From: Eublepharis macularius
Lineage: Eukaryota; Chordata; Lepidosauria; Squamata; Eublepharidae
DNA: 64,000 nt
Direction: 5' to 3'
NCBI RefSeq assembly: GCF_028583425.1
Contig: NC_072796.1
Location: 143,291,464 to 143,355,463, forward strand
Both the position numbers and the translations under genes were made by a program. Below are positions 54,500 through 64,000 of the stretch, one piece after another (within the stretch, counting starts at the first letter, position 1; each line of letters begins with the position of its first letter). The notes under the pieces were generated by a model that searched no databases, was not told the DNA's origin, and saw only the letters and a program-made list of their open reading frames with translations.

Positions 54500-55130
54500 G
54501 AGCGAGATTTGGGTCCAGTACCACCTTAAAGTCCAACTAGATTTCCAGGGTCTGAGCTCTCAAGAGTCAAAGCTCCCTTCATCAGATACAAAGAGCGGGA
54601 AAAGGTAGGAGTCTTTATAATCTAGCCAAACGGGGGAGCTAGCTATAATACATGTTGTAATGAGCTTGATAGAGCAGGGGTGCAAAGTGCACCAGTGAGA
54701 GAGCATTTTAATCTTCCAGGACATTCCATCACTGACCTGTTCTCAAACAGAGACACTTCAAAGGAAAGTTACAAAATGAGCTTGCTGAAATTGAGTTTAT
54801 TTGCAAATTTGGAAAAATGGATCCTACCCCCAGGGTTGAATCGGGACGTTGGATTTTGTCACATTACTGATGCTAATTTTCTGCACTTTACACCCCTGCT
54901 TTATCAAGCCAATTACAACGTGTATTACAGCTAGCTTCCCGACGCTCTGTTTGTAATACCCTCCCATCCTCTGCCTGGGTTATAAAGATGCCAACCTTTC
55001 CCCACTCCATGTGTCTGACACAGGGAGCTCTGACTCATGAAAGCTCAGACCCTGGAAATCTAGCTGGTCTCTAAGGTGCTACTGGACCCAAATCTTGCTC
55101 TTTTACTGCAGACCAACATGAAACTATTTT
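54500..55130. mobile_element. Penelope-like element 3' part, second copy
   Basis: Aligned with 39470-39880: GAGCATTTTAATCTTCCAGG, GAAATTGAGTTTATTTGCAA, ATTACAACGTGTATTACAGC and TTATAAAGATGCCAACC have clear counterparts. It is bounded by terminal units in inverted orientation (GGTCCAGTACCACCTTAAAG at the left; CTAAGGTGCTACTGGACCC and GCAGACCAACATG at the right). The frame at 54680-54934 retains REHFNLPGHS. It is decayed by frameshifts. Confidence 0.7.
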
Positions 55131-57442
55131 AAATTGAAGGAATCCTGTGGCTCTTTGCATGGTGCGCTTCATAGTCGTGCAGACCTGTCCCTTTTCCATG
55201 GCTTATTGCTTCTGCCGGTGATGGGGCAGAACGCTGCCTCCCCGGCTCCTGAAAGCACGTTCAGACAAAGTAGACGCAGCCCTTTGACTCCAGCCGGGCC
55301 GGATGTCATCCTGGCTTCTGTGACCACAGGAGGTGTTTCCCTTCGCAGCGGAGAGAAGTTTGCCTTTTTAACACAAAACCTTGACAAACACGGGAGGTGG
55401 AATCCTGCGTCTGGTGCCACATGCTGTGTTTTTTTTAATGCTTGTGTGGAATTGCTGTTGTTGACCTTTGCTTTTGATATATAGACATTTTAAAAGGCAT
55501 TAATGATCTCAGAAACTAATCATAAAAATATAACCCAAAGCACACGGAATGCTTCCCAGCTGCACCCTGAGTGGGTGGTGAAAGGGGGCTGGCCTTCTGG
55601 ACTGGCACACCTGCCACGGGATGGACAGCAGATGGGAGGGGGGAGGCAGAATAGCGGGGGGGGGCTCTGGGCCACTGAACGTGGGGCAGGCTCAGGCCGT
55701 GAGAGGGTCGGGGCGGACTAGGATAAGGTCGCCTGGAGAGACAGGCGGGATGGGCCCTTGAGGCCAGCAGAGGGGGGCCTCTAGACACGTAGGCCGTCGC
55801 TGCTGAGTGCAGTCTCCGCAGGCCGAGAGCCGGAGCGGTCCAGGCGGAGTCCAGCCCCCTTCCTTGGGGGCCGCCTGTGCTGGACCTGCTGCTTTGTGCT
55901 GGGTTGGTTGCGTGGGCTCCAGGCCGCCCTCTCGGAAAGCCTTTGCTGCTGGGGCTTTTCGGCTTCCGGGCAGGGTCCAAGTCCTGCTCAGCCTGGCCTG
56001 GCCTGTGTGCACGTGGGAGGGAGTCGGGGTGTCGGGCCAGGCAGGGCCTAGGCAAGCTGCTTGGCCTGCTGCTGCCCTGAGAGAGGCCAGAGCTCCTGCA
56101 AGGCCCTCCCCCTGCCACTGGGCATCCTGCTGCGCTCGAGTTCAGTGCCCCCCTCGCACGCTGGCGTCCCTTGTGGAAACTTGGACGGCCGCTGCTGCCG
56201 CGGCTCTGTGCGGGTGCTGGCGCTGTGGGGAAGTGCTGTCGGGTCATGCTTCTATTTCAGGCTCCCTGGGCTGAGAACTGCCCGCTTGGCTTGGGGCTGG
56301 GTGTGGTGTAGCCGCCCCCCCTCCCCTGCTGAAGAATGGGTGTGGATGCCCTCATAAAAAAAGGGGAAGGAATTACTGTTTTCTGGACACCCGAAGTTTG
56401 GTTTTGAAGTGTTTGCATAGAAGTGCGTTATGTGGGAGGAAAAGGAGAAGGGGTTGGCAAGGAACCATTCTTTATCCTGGAAAAAATGACATCAGTGAAT
56501 AGTTGAAACGAACATCTCTCTTTTTCTCTCTCTGACCCAGAGAGGGAGAGAAACCCACAGCAGCTTTGAGGTGAGGAGTGGAAACTTTCTTTCCATTTAT
56601 TTTCCCCCTCTGTGCGTTGGGTCTGTCTCAACTTACGGGCTGCCCTTTTGGAGGAAAGTTTACCTCCATTTCGTTGAGGTCTGCTGGGATGCCTGCCTTG
56701 CTGCCGGAACGAGAGCACGAAAGGGAGGGGGGGAAGCAAGCGCAGTCAGCCCAGCCGCATCCTGGACTGTCGGCACCCGTCTGTTGCTGGTTCCGTCCAG
56801 TATTGGCCTGCTTGCAAGAGGCAGAGTGCTGGCGGAGCTTGTTTTGTCAGAAGTGTCTCTGATTTTGGAGATCTGGGCTGTTGAGTCTCAGCAGTGAGTG
56901 CCTTTCTTTCACCTCTGCAGGTTTCTGAGCTCCAGTGCATGGTAGGCAGGGAAGGGGATGGCGGTAGCCACCCCAAGCACATGCTGCGACGTAGCGCATA
57001 TTCTGGACGGAGGTCTGCATTACCAGGTGTCCAGCAGCAGTTGCGAATCTCTTTCTGGAGCCCCCCGGACCCTGCTGGCCCAGAATGAGGAGGGAGCCCC
57101 TTCCCAAAGAGTTCCCTGTGCATTGCCGAACACTCCGAGCAGCGAAAGGCTGGAGGGTCAGACCCTGCTCTCTGCCGTGTGCTCGGGCATGCATCGGGAA
57201 CTGGGGGGGTTCAGTTTTTTGCTTCATAGAAGGTTTTGGGGCAAGACTAGTTCTCACTGCTCCCATATGGCTCCAGAGACAAATGGGAAATGAGAGACGG
57301 ACCCCTTTCCTCTCCTCAGTCTTACATTTGCTCCGGAAGACTTAAGAGAGAGGTGGGATTCATTGATGAGGAGAAATAATGATTGGTCATTCCAGTCTGA
57401 AGAAGAATTCTGCATAACTGGGAAGTTCACATACTATATTGT

Positions 57443-57641
57443 AAAGAGTCCAGTAGCACCTTTAAGACTAACCAACTTTATTGTAGCATAAGCTGTCAAG
57501 CACTGCAGCTCTCTTTGTCAGATGAGAGCTGTGGTTCTCGAAAGCCTATGCTTCAGTAAAGCTGGTTAGTCTTAAAGGTGCTACTGGACTCTTTACTATA
57601 TTGCGGCTACAGACTAACATGGCTAACTCCTCTGGATCTAA
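57443..57641. mobile_element. Penelope-related foldback unit with target duplication
   Basis: The arms AAAGAGTCCAGTAGCACCTT and AAAGGTGCTACTGGACTCTT face each other, and the right arm runs on to GGCTAACTCCTCTGGATCTA. ACTATATTGT (10 bp) is duplicated at 57433-57442 and 57642-57651. The inner part is diverged and the ribozyme-like core is broken. Confidence 0.8.
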
Positions 57642-57984
57642 ACTATATTGTGAACTTTAGGTGGCCCTTGAGTTTCATACAAACCCTGTGAACTTTGGGC
57701 TTGTAAACTTTACGCCTTCCTAAAACAAACGGAAGTGTGTCAGTTGGAGTTAATGAACCTGTGGGAAGCACTGATCAGAATGGCCGGGGGTTGCATTCTG
57801 AGAGGGGCGGGGTGCAGGAGGGAACCTGCCCTCCTTCGATGGAGAGGGCAGATCTGTGAGTGACCTCATGTATAGCTTCCAGCCCAAGTCGAGAGAGCGC
57901 CGCGGAGCTGCCTAGAAATATTTCCGTGTGTTGTTGGGGTGCTCGTCGTCGTATCAGCTGGACAGCCAGATGTTTGTCTGGGGA

Positions 57985-59100
57985 CTTCGAATTAGCAAGG
58001 TGTTAGAGCAAGTAATTGCTTCCCAGCTCCAGGGGCTCTCGGAAGAGACTGGTTTTCTGGACCCAGTTCAGTCTGGCTTCAGGCCAGGGTTTGAAGCAGA
58101 GACTGCTCTAGTTGCCTTGGTTGATGACCTCCACTGAGAACTAGGCGGGACCCTGATAGTCCTGCCAGATCCTTCAGCAGCCTTCGATCCCATCAACCAT
58201 AGTATCCTGCCAAGCTGCTCCTCAGGGCTGGTATTAAGGGGCGCTGTGTTACAAGGGTTCGAGAGCTACCTGGAAAGTCAGTTTCAGAAGGTGGGGCTGG
58301 GGGGGTTCCTACTCTGCCCCTTGGCCGTTGGCCTATGGGGTTGCTCAACCTTCAGTCTTATCCCCCCTTGCTATTTAATATCTACAGGAAGCCATTGAAA
58401 GAGGTCATCAGGAGGTTTGGGCTGCGATGTCACCAATATGTCGGTGATAGCCAGCTCTGCCTTCCTTTCCCACCTAGTTCCAAGGATGCTGTTGATGCTT
58501 TGAACTGGCGCTTGGAGTCAGTAATGGGCTCCGGTGAGGGCAAACAGCTGAAACCGAATCCTGACAAGACGGAGGTTCTCTGGGTTAGGAGGAAGAGCAT
58601 GTGGCGCTGGTATTACAGCAACGACACGGGCTACGGATCCTCTCCTGAGCTCAATTCAGGGAGCGGGTTGTGGCTTTTAAAGCCCCACACGGCTTGGGAC
58701 TGGGGTACCTGAAGGGCCGTCTTCTCCCATATGTTGCTGCTTGAGAATTCAGACCACAGGGAGAGGCCCTCTGGACTGTCCCATCAGTTGTAGAAGCTCA
58801 CGCAGTGGGTACACCAGAAATGGCCTTTTCGGGGGCAGCCCCACGATTATGAAACAGCATCCCTAGGGAAGTGCACCTGTCCACCTCACTCTCAGTGTTC
58901 AGGAAGCAGTTGAAGATGCTTTTATTTAGGATTGTTTTTCATTAAGTTTGTGTTTATGTTCATTGGCAGTCCTAAACTGTGTTTTTAAACTTTGAGGCTT
59001 TTTTAATTTTTTTTTTAATTTTATATTGTAAGCTGCCTTGAGTTCCTGCCTGCAAGGTAGAAAGTAGGCTAATAAGTTTTTAAAATAAATATATTAGACA
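57985..59100 (+). mobile_element. L2-like LINE, decayed and internally deleted
   Basis: The plus-strand reading gives LDPVQSGFRPGFEAETALVA (frame 57928-58137, then a stop), later LFNIYRKPLKEVIRRFGLRC and KLEPNPDKTEVLW-like sequence (frame 58335-58712). The catalytic box is altered (HQYVGDSQLC instead of QYADDTQL). Coding sequence then jumps to the 3' end of the frame, implying an internal deletion of several hundred bases. The 3' tail AAGCTGCCTTGAGTTCCTGC and AAAATAAATATATTA ends near 59100. Confidence 0.8.
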
Positions 59101-60439
59101 CACATTATATATTATGACAGATAAGTATATTAGATGCTCAAGAAGATCTGAAATTCTCAGGCCGCAGATTGTCCCAAGTTCTTGCCTCTCCTCTCAGAAC
59201 TTCCTGGCTTGCGCCGGCCCTGGCAGTGAGATGGGGGGCCGGGGGCATTGCAGCCCTGTCCTACTTTCCCCGGAGGTGTGCCTGGGCGTACCTTCCGTTC
59301 GTGTGCATTGTGCATACTCTCACAGAAAGGAGCTCTCTTGTTCCTCACCACACTGATGATTGCCTTGCACGCTGTCTCTGCCTTGGTTTTCCCACCCTGC
59401 CCTGTGCCTGCCTTTTCTTCAGGCCTGCTACTGCATGCTGCTGCCCTGTTGGCTTTAATTGACACCCAGCGTGAAATATTTTATTTTTCTGGAACGCAGG
59501 GGTAAAGTTTCAGGGGTCTCAACCCCCACCCCCTTTAATTCCGCTTTAATGAAGATGGATCCAAGAACATTTCTCAGGGCCGGAAAGCAGTTCCTCTGCA
59601 GGGCAGGCAGGGGCTTGGGATCGGCTCACCTGGAGTGGAGGAAAGAGGCTCAAGGGAATTAATTAGCTTTAGATAAAAAGCAGTAGAAGATACCCCGTTG
59701 ATTTGTTGTCAGTGCAAATGCATTTGAGAGCAAGAAACTGAATTAGCCTGAGAAAAAAGCCAGAAGGCGTAAACCGTAATTTACCAAGCACAAATGTAGA
59801 AATGGCAGAGATGGGGAGGAAAGCCCGAGGAAAGCGCAAGTTGGGGAAGCAACTGGCAAAGCAGCTGCATTGAGACAGGCCCAGGCAATTGGAGATAGGG
59901 CTTGGAGTCGCATTGTTGGTGCTGCAGCCAAGGTAGTCAAATGCTGCACTTCAAGGTGTAATGACGGCAGTGTCATTGTGCTTTGTGCTGGCTAGGCCAC
60001 TGAAGGTCGCGTTTTTTCCACAGAATAGAGAGAAATAAATAACAAGGTTAATAACAGTCTCAAGGTTGCCCTTGTAAGAAAAGAAGAGAAAATCGACATG
60101 TTTAGTAATATTCTTGTATTATTATTATTATTATTATTTATTACATTTCTAACCAGCCCTTCCCACAAGCAGGCTCAGGGCGAGGTACAGCAGTTATAAA
60201 AATACAATACAATTATTAAAAACAATTCATAAAACAACAGTCCATCATAAAATCAACGAACAGATAATAACTGTCCCAAGATGGGGTCAATTCCTGCCCA
60301 TCAGCATACAGGGGGAGGGAAGCGGACAGATAATGTACTGCAACCCATACGTGGGTCAGCTAACAAATGGGCACTACATAGCCCCGTACTGTACCCATAT
60401 GTTGGGCAGCCGGCCGGTGGACACTGTATAACCCCACAC

Positions 60440-61615
60440 TTAGTGGAAGGCCAGTGGGAGGCTCTGTGAGGGTCTCATGCTGGCCTCAACCATACACCTG
60501 GCGGAACACCTCCATCTTGCAGGCCTGCAGAAATGATAGACGATCCTAACGGGCCTCTCAGACAGAGAGTTCCACCAGGTTGGGGCCAGGACCGAAAAGG
60601 CCCTGGCCCTGGTTGAGGCCAACTGAGCCTCCCTGGGGCCAGGGATCACCAGCAGATGTTTTCCAGCTGATCGGAGCGTTCTCTGGGGCACATACAGGGA
60701 GAGGCGGTCCCTCAGGTATGCTGGTCCCAGTCCGTTTAGGGCTTTATAGGTCAAAACCAGCACCTTGAACTGAATCCAAAATTCCATGGGGAGCCAGTGG
60801 AGCTGCTGCAGAATTGGTGTAATGTGTGTCCTATAAGGAACACCTGTCAAAACACGCGCAGCAGCATTCTGGACCCGCTGTAGTCTCCGGATCAGACCCA
60901 AGGGCAGCCCTGCGTAGAGCGAGTTACAGTAATCCAACCTGGAGGTGACCGTTGCATGGATCACTGTCGTTAGGTCCTGGGCTGAGAGACAGGGGGCTAG
61001 CCGCCTGGCCTGCCGAAGATGGAAAAAAGCATCCCGGGAAACGGTTGCGATCTGGGCCTCCATAGATAAGGAGGAATCCAGGATCACGTCCAAACTCCTG
61101 ACCGATGGTACAGGCACAAGTGGTGCCCCCCCAAAGGCTGGGAGATGGATCCCCTCCACCGACAGCCCACAGCCCAAGTACAGGACCTCCGTCTTTGCAG
61201 GGTTCAACTTCAGCCTGCTCTGTGCCACCCAACCAGACACGGCCTCCAAAGCTCTCAACAGGGCATCAGGGGCAGAGGCAGGTTGATCAACCATCAGTAG
61301 ATACAACTGGGTATCATCCGCATACTGATGACAACCCAGTCCAAACCTCCACACCAGCTGGGTGAGGGGGCGCATATAAAGATTGAACAACAGGGGAGAG
61401 AGTATCGCCCCCTGAGGGACACCACACACCAAAGACTGGCGCGTGGACACCCTCTCCCCCGGCGCCACCCTCTGTCCCTGACTGTGGAGAAAAGAGACAA
61501 GCCACTGCAAGGCTGTCCCTCGAATCCCCACGTCGGCGAGGCGGTGGGACTCATGGTCGACCATGTCAAACACCGCTGAAAGGTCTAACGAAATCAGCAG
61601 CGCCGACCGCCACAA
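60440..61615 (-). pseudogene. LINE ORF2, downstream portion (RT palm and thumb)
   Basis: A 391-codon open frame continuing the previous one after a frameshift. It has SALLISLDLSAVFDMVDHES (catalytic Asp), CGVPQGAILSPLLFNLYMRP, HQYADDTQLYLL with the catalytic Asp pair, LKLNPAKTEVLYLG, SRLDYCNSLYAGLP and HITPILQQLHWLPMEF. The last residues diverge from the usual FRRACKTELF ending, indicating a second frameshift near the C-terminus. Confidence 0.85.
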
Positions 61616-62577
61616 TCCAGGTGCCTACAGAGGTCGTCCGTGAGGGCAACCAACACTGTCTGTGTCCCATGGCCCGGATGGAAACCGGACTGGTATGGGT
61701 CCAGGACAGAGGTCTCTTCCAGGAAAGCCTGCAGCTGTTCCACCACCACCCACTCAATCCCCTTTCCCAGGAACGGGAGGTTCGATACTGGGTGGTAACT
61801 GGACGGGTCAGTGGGGTCCAAAGATGGTTTTTTCAAAAGAGGCTTCTCTACAGCTTCCTTCAACGCCCTGGGAAAAACCCCGGAGCTCGATGATGAATGA
61901 ATAATATCCTCCAATTGGGCCCCCAACGCGTCGACACTGGCTTTCACCAGCCACGACGGGCAGGGGGCCAGGGTGCACGTAGTGGACCTGACCAGCCGTG
62001 GGATCCTATCCACTTCCTCCTGAGTGACCAGGCTGAAGTGATCCAAAGTTGGACTGGAAGACGGCCAAGGGGTCTCCAGTTCCCTTACTATATCAATCCT
62101 GGCAGGCAGGTTGTGGTGGAGAGACAAGATTTTGTCTCCAAAAAAGTTCCCAAAAGCCTCACAGCTAATGGCCAAATTTCTAATTTGGCAGTCCCCCTGT
62201 GAAGGGGAGACCAAGGACCGAACTACATGAAACAATTTTGCCGGGCCTGAGCTTGCAGATGCTATGGAGGCGGCGAAGCGCTCCTTCTTCATCGCCTTCA
62301 CAGCCACCTCATAGGCCTTCATCATAAACTCTCCATGAGATGATCTCGCCTCTTCGCCCCGATTCTGCCGCCACACTCGCTCTAGCCGTCTCAGTTCCCG
62401 CTTCATCTGACGTAGCTCCTCCATGTACCAGGGAGCCAGTCTGACACGGGGACGGAGAGGGCAACGGGGAGCGATTTCATCAGTGGCTTTCGAGAGAAGG
62501 TCATACCAATCCCTCACCAGCTCATCTAACGAACTGCCAGGGGGCATCGGAAACCAGTTGGATCCATAAGTCTCCAC
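61594..62577 (-). pseudogene. LINE ORF2, upstream portion (linker and RT fingers)
   Basis: A 327-codon open frame. It contains the linker WYMEELRQMKRELRRLERVW, then LLKKPSLDPTDPSSYHPVSN (reverse-transcriptase block 0/1), and LDPYQSGFHPGHGTQTVLVA. It ends at a frameshift about 61605, just before the DLSAVFD catalytic block, which continues in the other frame. The endonuclease domain would lie further upstream and is missing. Confidence 0.82.
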
Positions 62578-63939
62578 GGGCGAGCATTAATTAGCTCACT
62601 GCCTATGCAGGAAGGGGCTGGCATACCAGCCTGGGCCATGGACAAGCTCTGGGGTTTGTCTGTGGTTCATATCCCACACTCAGCCCAGCTAGCATGATTG
62701 ATTTATAGCCCTGACAACTATGGATGAACAGACTGTATTTACATATGTAGGGCAGAAAATTTTCCACCCCACATCACTGACCTTGAGCAGGGAAGACTGC
62801 ATGCTTGGGGCCAAATTGTGGTGGGAGCTTTTGATACTGTTTACTAAAACTTGTTTCTGAAATTTGTGCGTGGAGGATTCCTGGTGCTGTGAGTCCGTGC
62901 ACAAAATCACCAGGGGGGGCCAGGGTGTAAGCTCTACACTTGAAGCCTAGGAAATTGGCAAAATATTTCTCAGCATGATCCGTAGGCGAAGAGGCATCTT
63001 GCAGACTGAGTGCAGCAACACCTGGAAGCAGATCTCTGCCACCATTCTCTGAGAGACACACCCCTCCCCAAAAAACTGGAGTCTGGAGGTAGAAGAAGTA
63101 ATTTGAAAACAAGGTAGAACTCAGCAAACCTGTAAAATGTTTTGCACGGGGAAAAGAAACAAAATTGCATACTTGAAAAGGACACACACACACCCAAAAG
63201 TGACTGGCTCCCCGCAGTCCCCACAATCAAGAGCTCAGGGCGGACAGCAGATACGCTATAGAAATGACTTGCGCCACAGCAGCAGCTGCTCCAGGGGAGG
63301 CAGAGGTGGGAGCCGGCTCCCCTGTGCTGTGAGGCAAGGTGCACCTGACCTGGCCGTTGGGCAGATGGGTGCTCTCTCCTTAAGAGAGGCTAGGCAGAAG
63401 GGGAGCCGTGCCAGAAGTAGCGCCAGAGTCTGTGGGACTTCCGGGTGCCTCAGCTAGCAAGACGCAGGTGGAGCTGCAGCGGGGAGTTCAAGAAAACCCG
63501 ATGCAGCCGGCTGCACAGGAGCACTGGGTCGGTGTGGAGATGGCGTTTGGATAAGGCCAAGGGCGGGCTGGAGAGCCTCTTGCTGCCTTGCAGTTGCCAG
63601 TCTGGGGACTTCCCTGGCTACAGTCGCGCCAGGCGTTGTAGCATTTGGTTGCCAGTGCATAATCTGTGGAAGTGCTCAGGGGTCAGTGAGTTTCTTTCTC
63701 TTACTGGTGCGGAAGGGTAATGAGAGAGGATCTGGGTGGAGCTGTCAGGAGCTGGGGCGCCCCTCTCCATCTCCACTGCTCCTGATGTTTCTGGTTCCCA
63801 GCCCCCGTTCTGGGCCGCTTTTGTTAGCAAGAATGGGCACTGGGAATTCCTGGGCTGTGGTAGAGATGCCTTTAGTTTGAGGAAGTACTTGAGAACAGAA
63901 GCAACGGGAAACACCAGGGTGCCTACAGAAAAGCTTCAG

Positions 63940-64000
63940 GTGGGCAGCGGTGTTGGTCTAGAGTAGAAGGACAAGATTTGGGTCCAGTAGCACCTTAAAT
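63940..64000 (-). mobile_element. Penelope-related unit, cut by window edge
   Basis: CAGGTGGGCAGCGGTGTTGG and GGGTCCAGTAGCACCTTAAA begin another reversed terminal unit that continues to the right. Confidence 0.65.

Larger units (their letters stand above)
60117..62585 (-). mobile_element. L2-like LINE, 5'-truncated, nearly intact coding part
   Basis: The longest LINE in the window. On the minus strand it runs from the endonuclease/reverse-transcriptase linker (62577) through the reverse transcriptase to the 3' tail (CCTGAGCCTGCTTGTGGGAA) and ATT repeats at 60117-60138. It is a different subfamily from the copy at 7245-8737, as the 3' ends differ. Two long frames, described next, cover it. 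Confidence 0.9.
46312..64000 (+). other. BOP1: BOP1 intron 3 (incomplete, over 17.6 kb)
   Basis: From the exon 3 donor to the right edge. The left part, 46312-52950, and the segments 53015-54490, 55135-57430 and 62590-63935 contain no repeat I recognise. They are GC-rich in places (48900-51500, 55600-56330), which produces long chance frames on both strands. The AT-rich segment 52380-52950 includes an A-run at 52388-52403. In mammals the scleraxis gene SCX lies inside a BOP1 intron on the opposite strand. I found no bHLH-encoding sequence here, so if it is conserved it must lie beyond 64000. Confidence 0.8.

Noticed and set aside
55516..56247. 243-codon minus-strand open frame, considered as a nested SCX exon
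   Set aside because: Pro/Arg/Ser-rich with no bHLH signature (no basic region or helix pattern).

Overview
This is a piece of a vertebrate genome. It is spliced, with most of the sequence intronic and full of transposable-element remains. The repeat content (L2-like and CR1 LINEs with ATTCTATG/TTCTTATG-type ends, tRNA-derived SINEs sharing a tail with an L2-like LINE, a 5S-rRNA-derived SINE, Penelope-like fragments, hAT-type MITEs) points to a squamate reptile, perhaps a gecko. Species cannot be fixed from the sequence alone.

Two host genes are recognisable, arranged head to head. On the minus strand are the first four coding exons of HSF1 (heat shock transcription factor 1): 29106-28993, 17066-16958, 16456-16320 and 14094-13970. 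They join in frame and encode residues 1-161: the whole DNA-binding domain and the start of the trimerisation coiled coil. The rest of HSF1 lies beyond the left edge, so its intron 4 exceeds 13.9 kb. On the plus strand are the first three coding exons of BOP1, a ribosome-biogenesis factor of the PeBoW complex: 30312-30347, 34502-34681 and 46195-46311. They encode residues 1-111, the acidic N-terminal region. The BOP1NT and WD40 domains lie beyond the right edge, so intron 3 exceeds 17.6 kb. The 1.2 kb between the two start codons is a GC-rich bidirectional promoter region with NRF1-like and YY1-like motifs. The HSF1/BOP1 head-to-head arrangement is the same as in mammals.

Everything else is intron. 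HSF1 intron 4 (1-13969) holds a 434-codon open L2-like reverse transcriptase, a CR1 3' half with an intact C-terminal frame, SINEs and a foldback element. HSF1 intron 1 (17067-28992) holds a CR1, a three-level nest (5S SINE, LINE, solo LTR) and a hAT MITE with a perfect 8-bp duplication. BOP1 intron 1 holds an L2-like LINE interrupted by a hAT MITE made of GC-rich tandem units. BOP1 intron 2 holds a Penelope-like fragment with a decayed GIY-YIG endonuclease and a second hAT MITE. BOP1 intron 3 holds a second Penelope-like fragment, a foldback element and two more L2-like LINEs, one broken by what looks like a single frameshift.

The most distinctive signal outside the host genes is a family of 90-220 bp Penelope-related units. 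Several are foldbacks flanked by 10-13 bp target duplications, and the best copies carry a hammerhead-ribozyme-like core. No bacterial genes, CRISPR arrays, rRNA genes or functional tRNA genes were seen.
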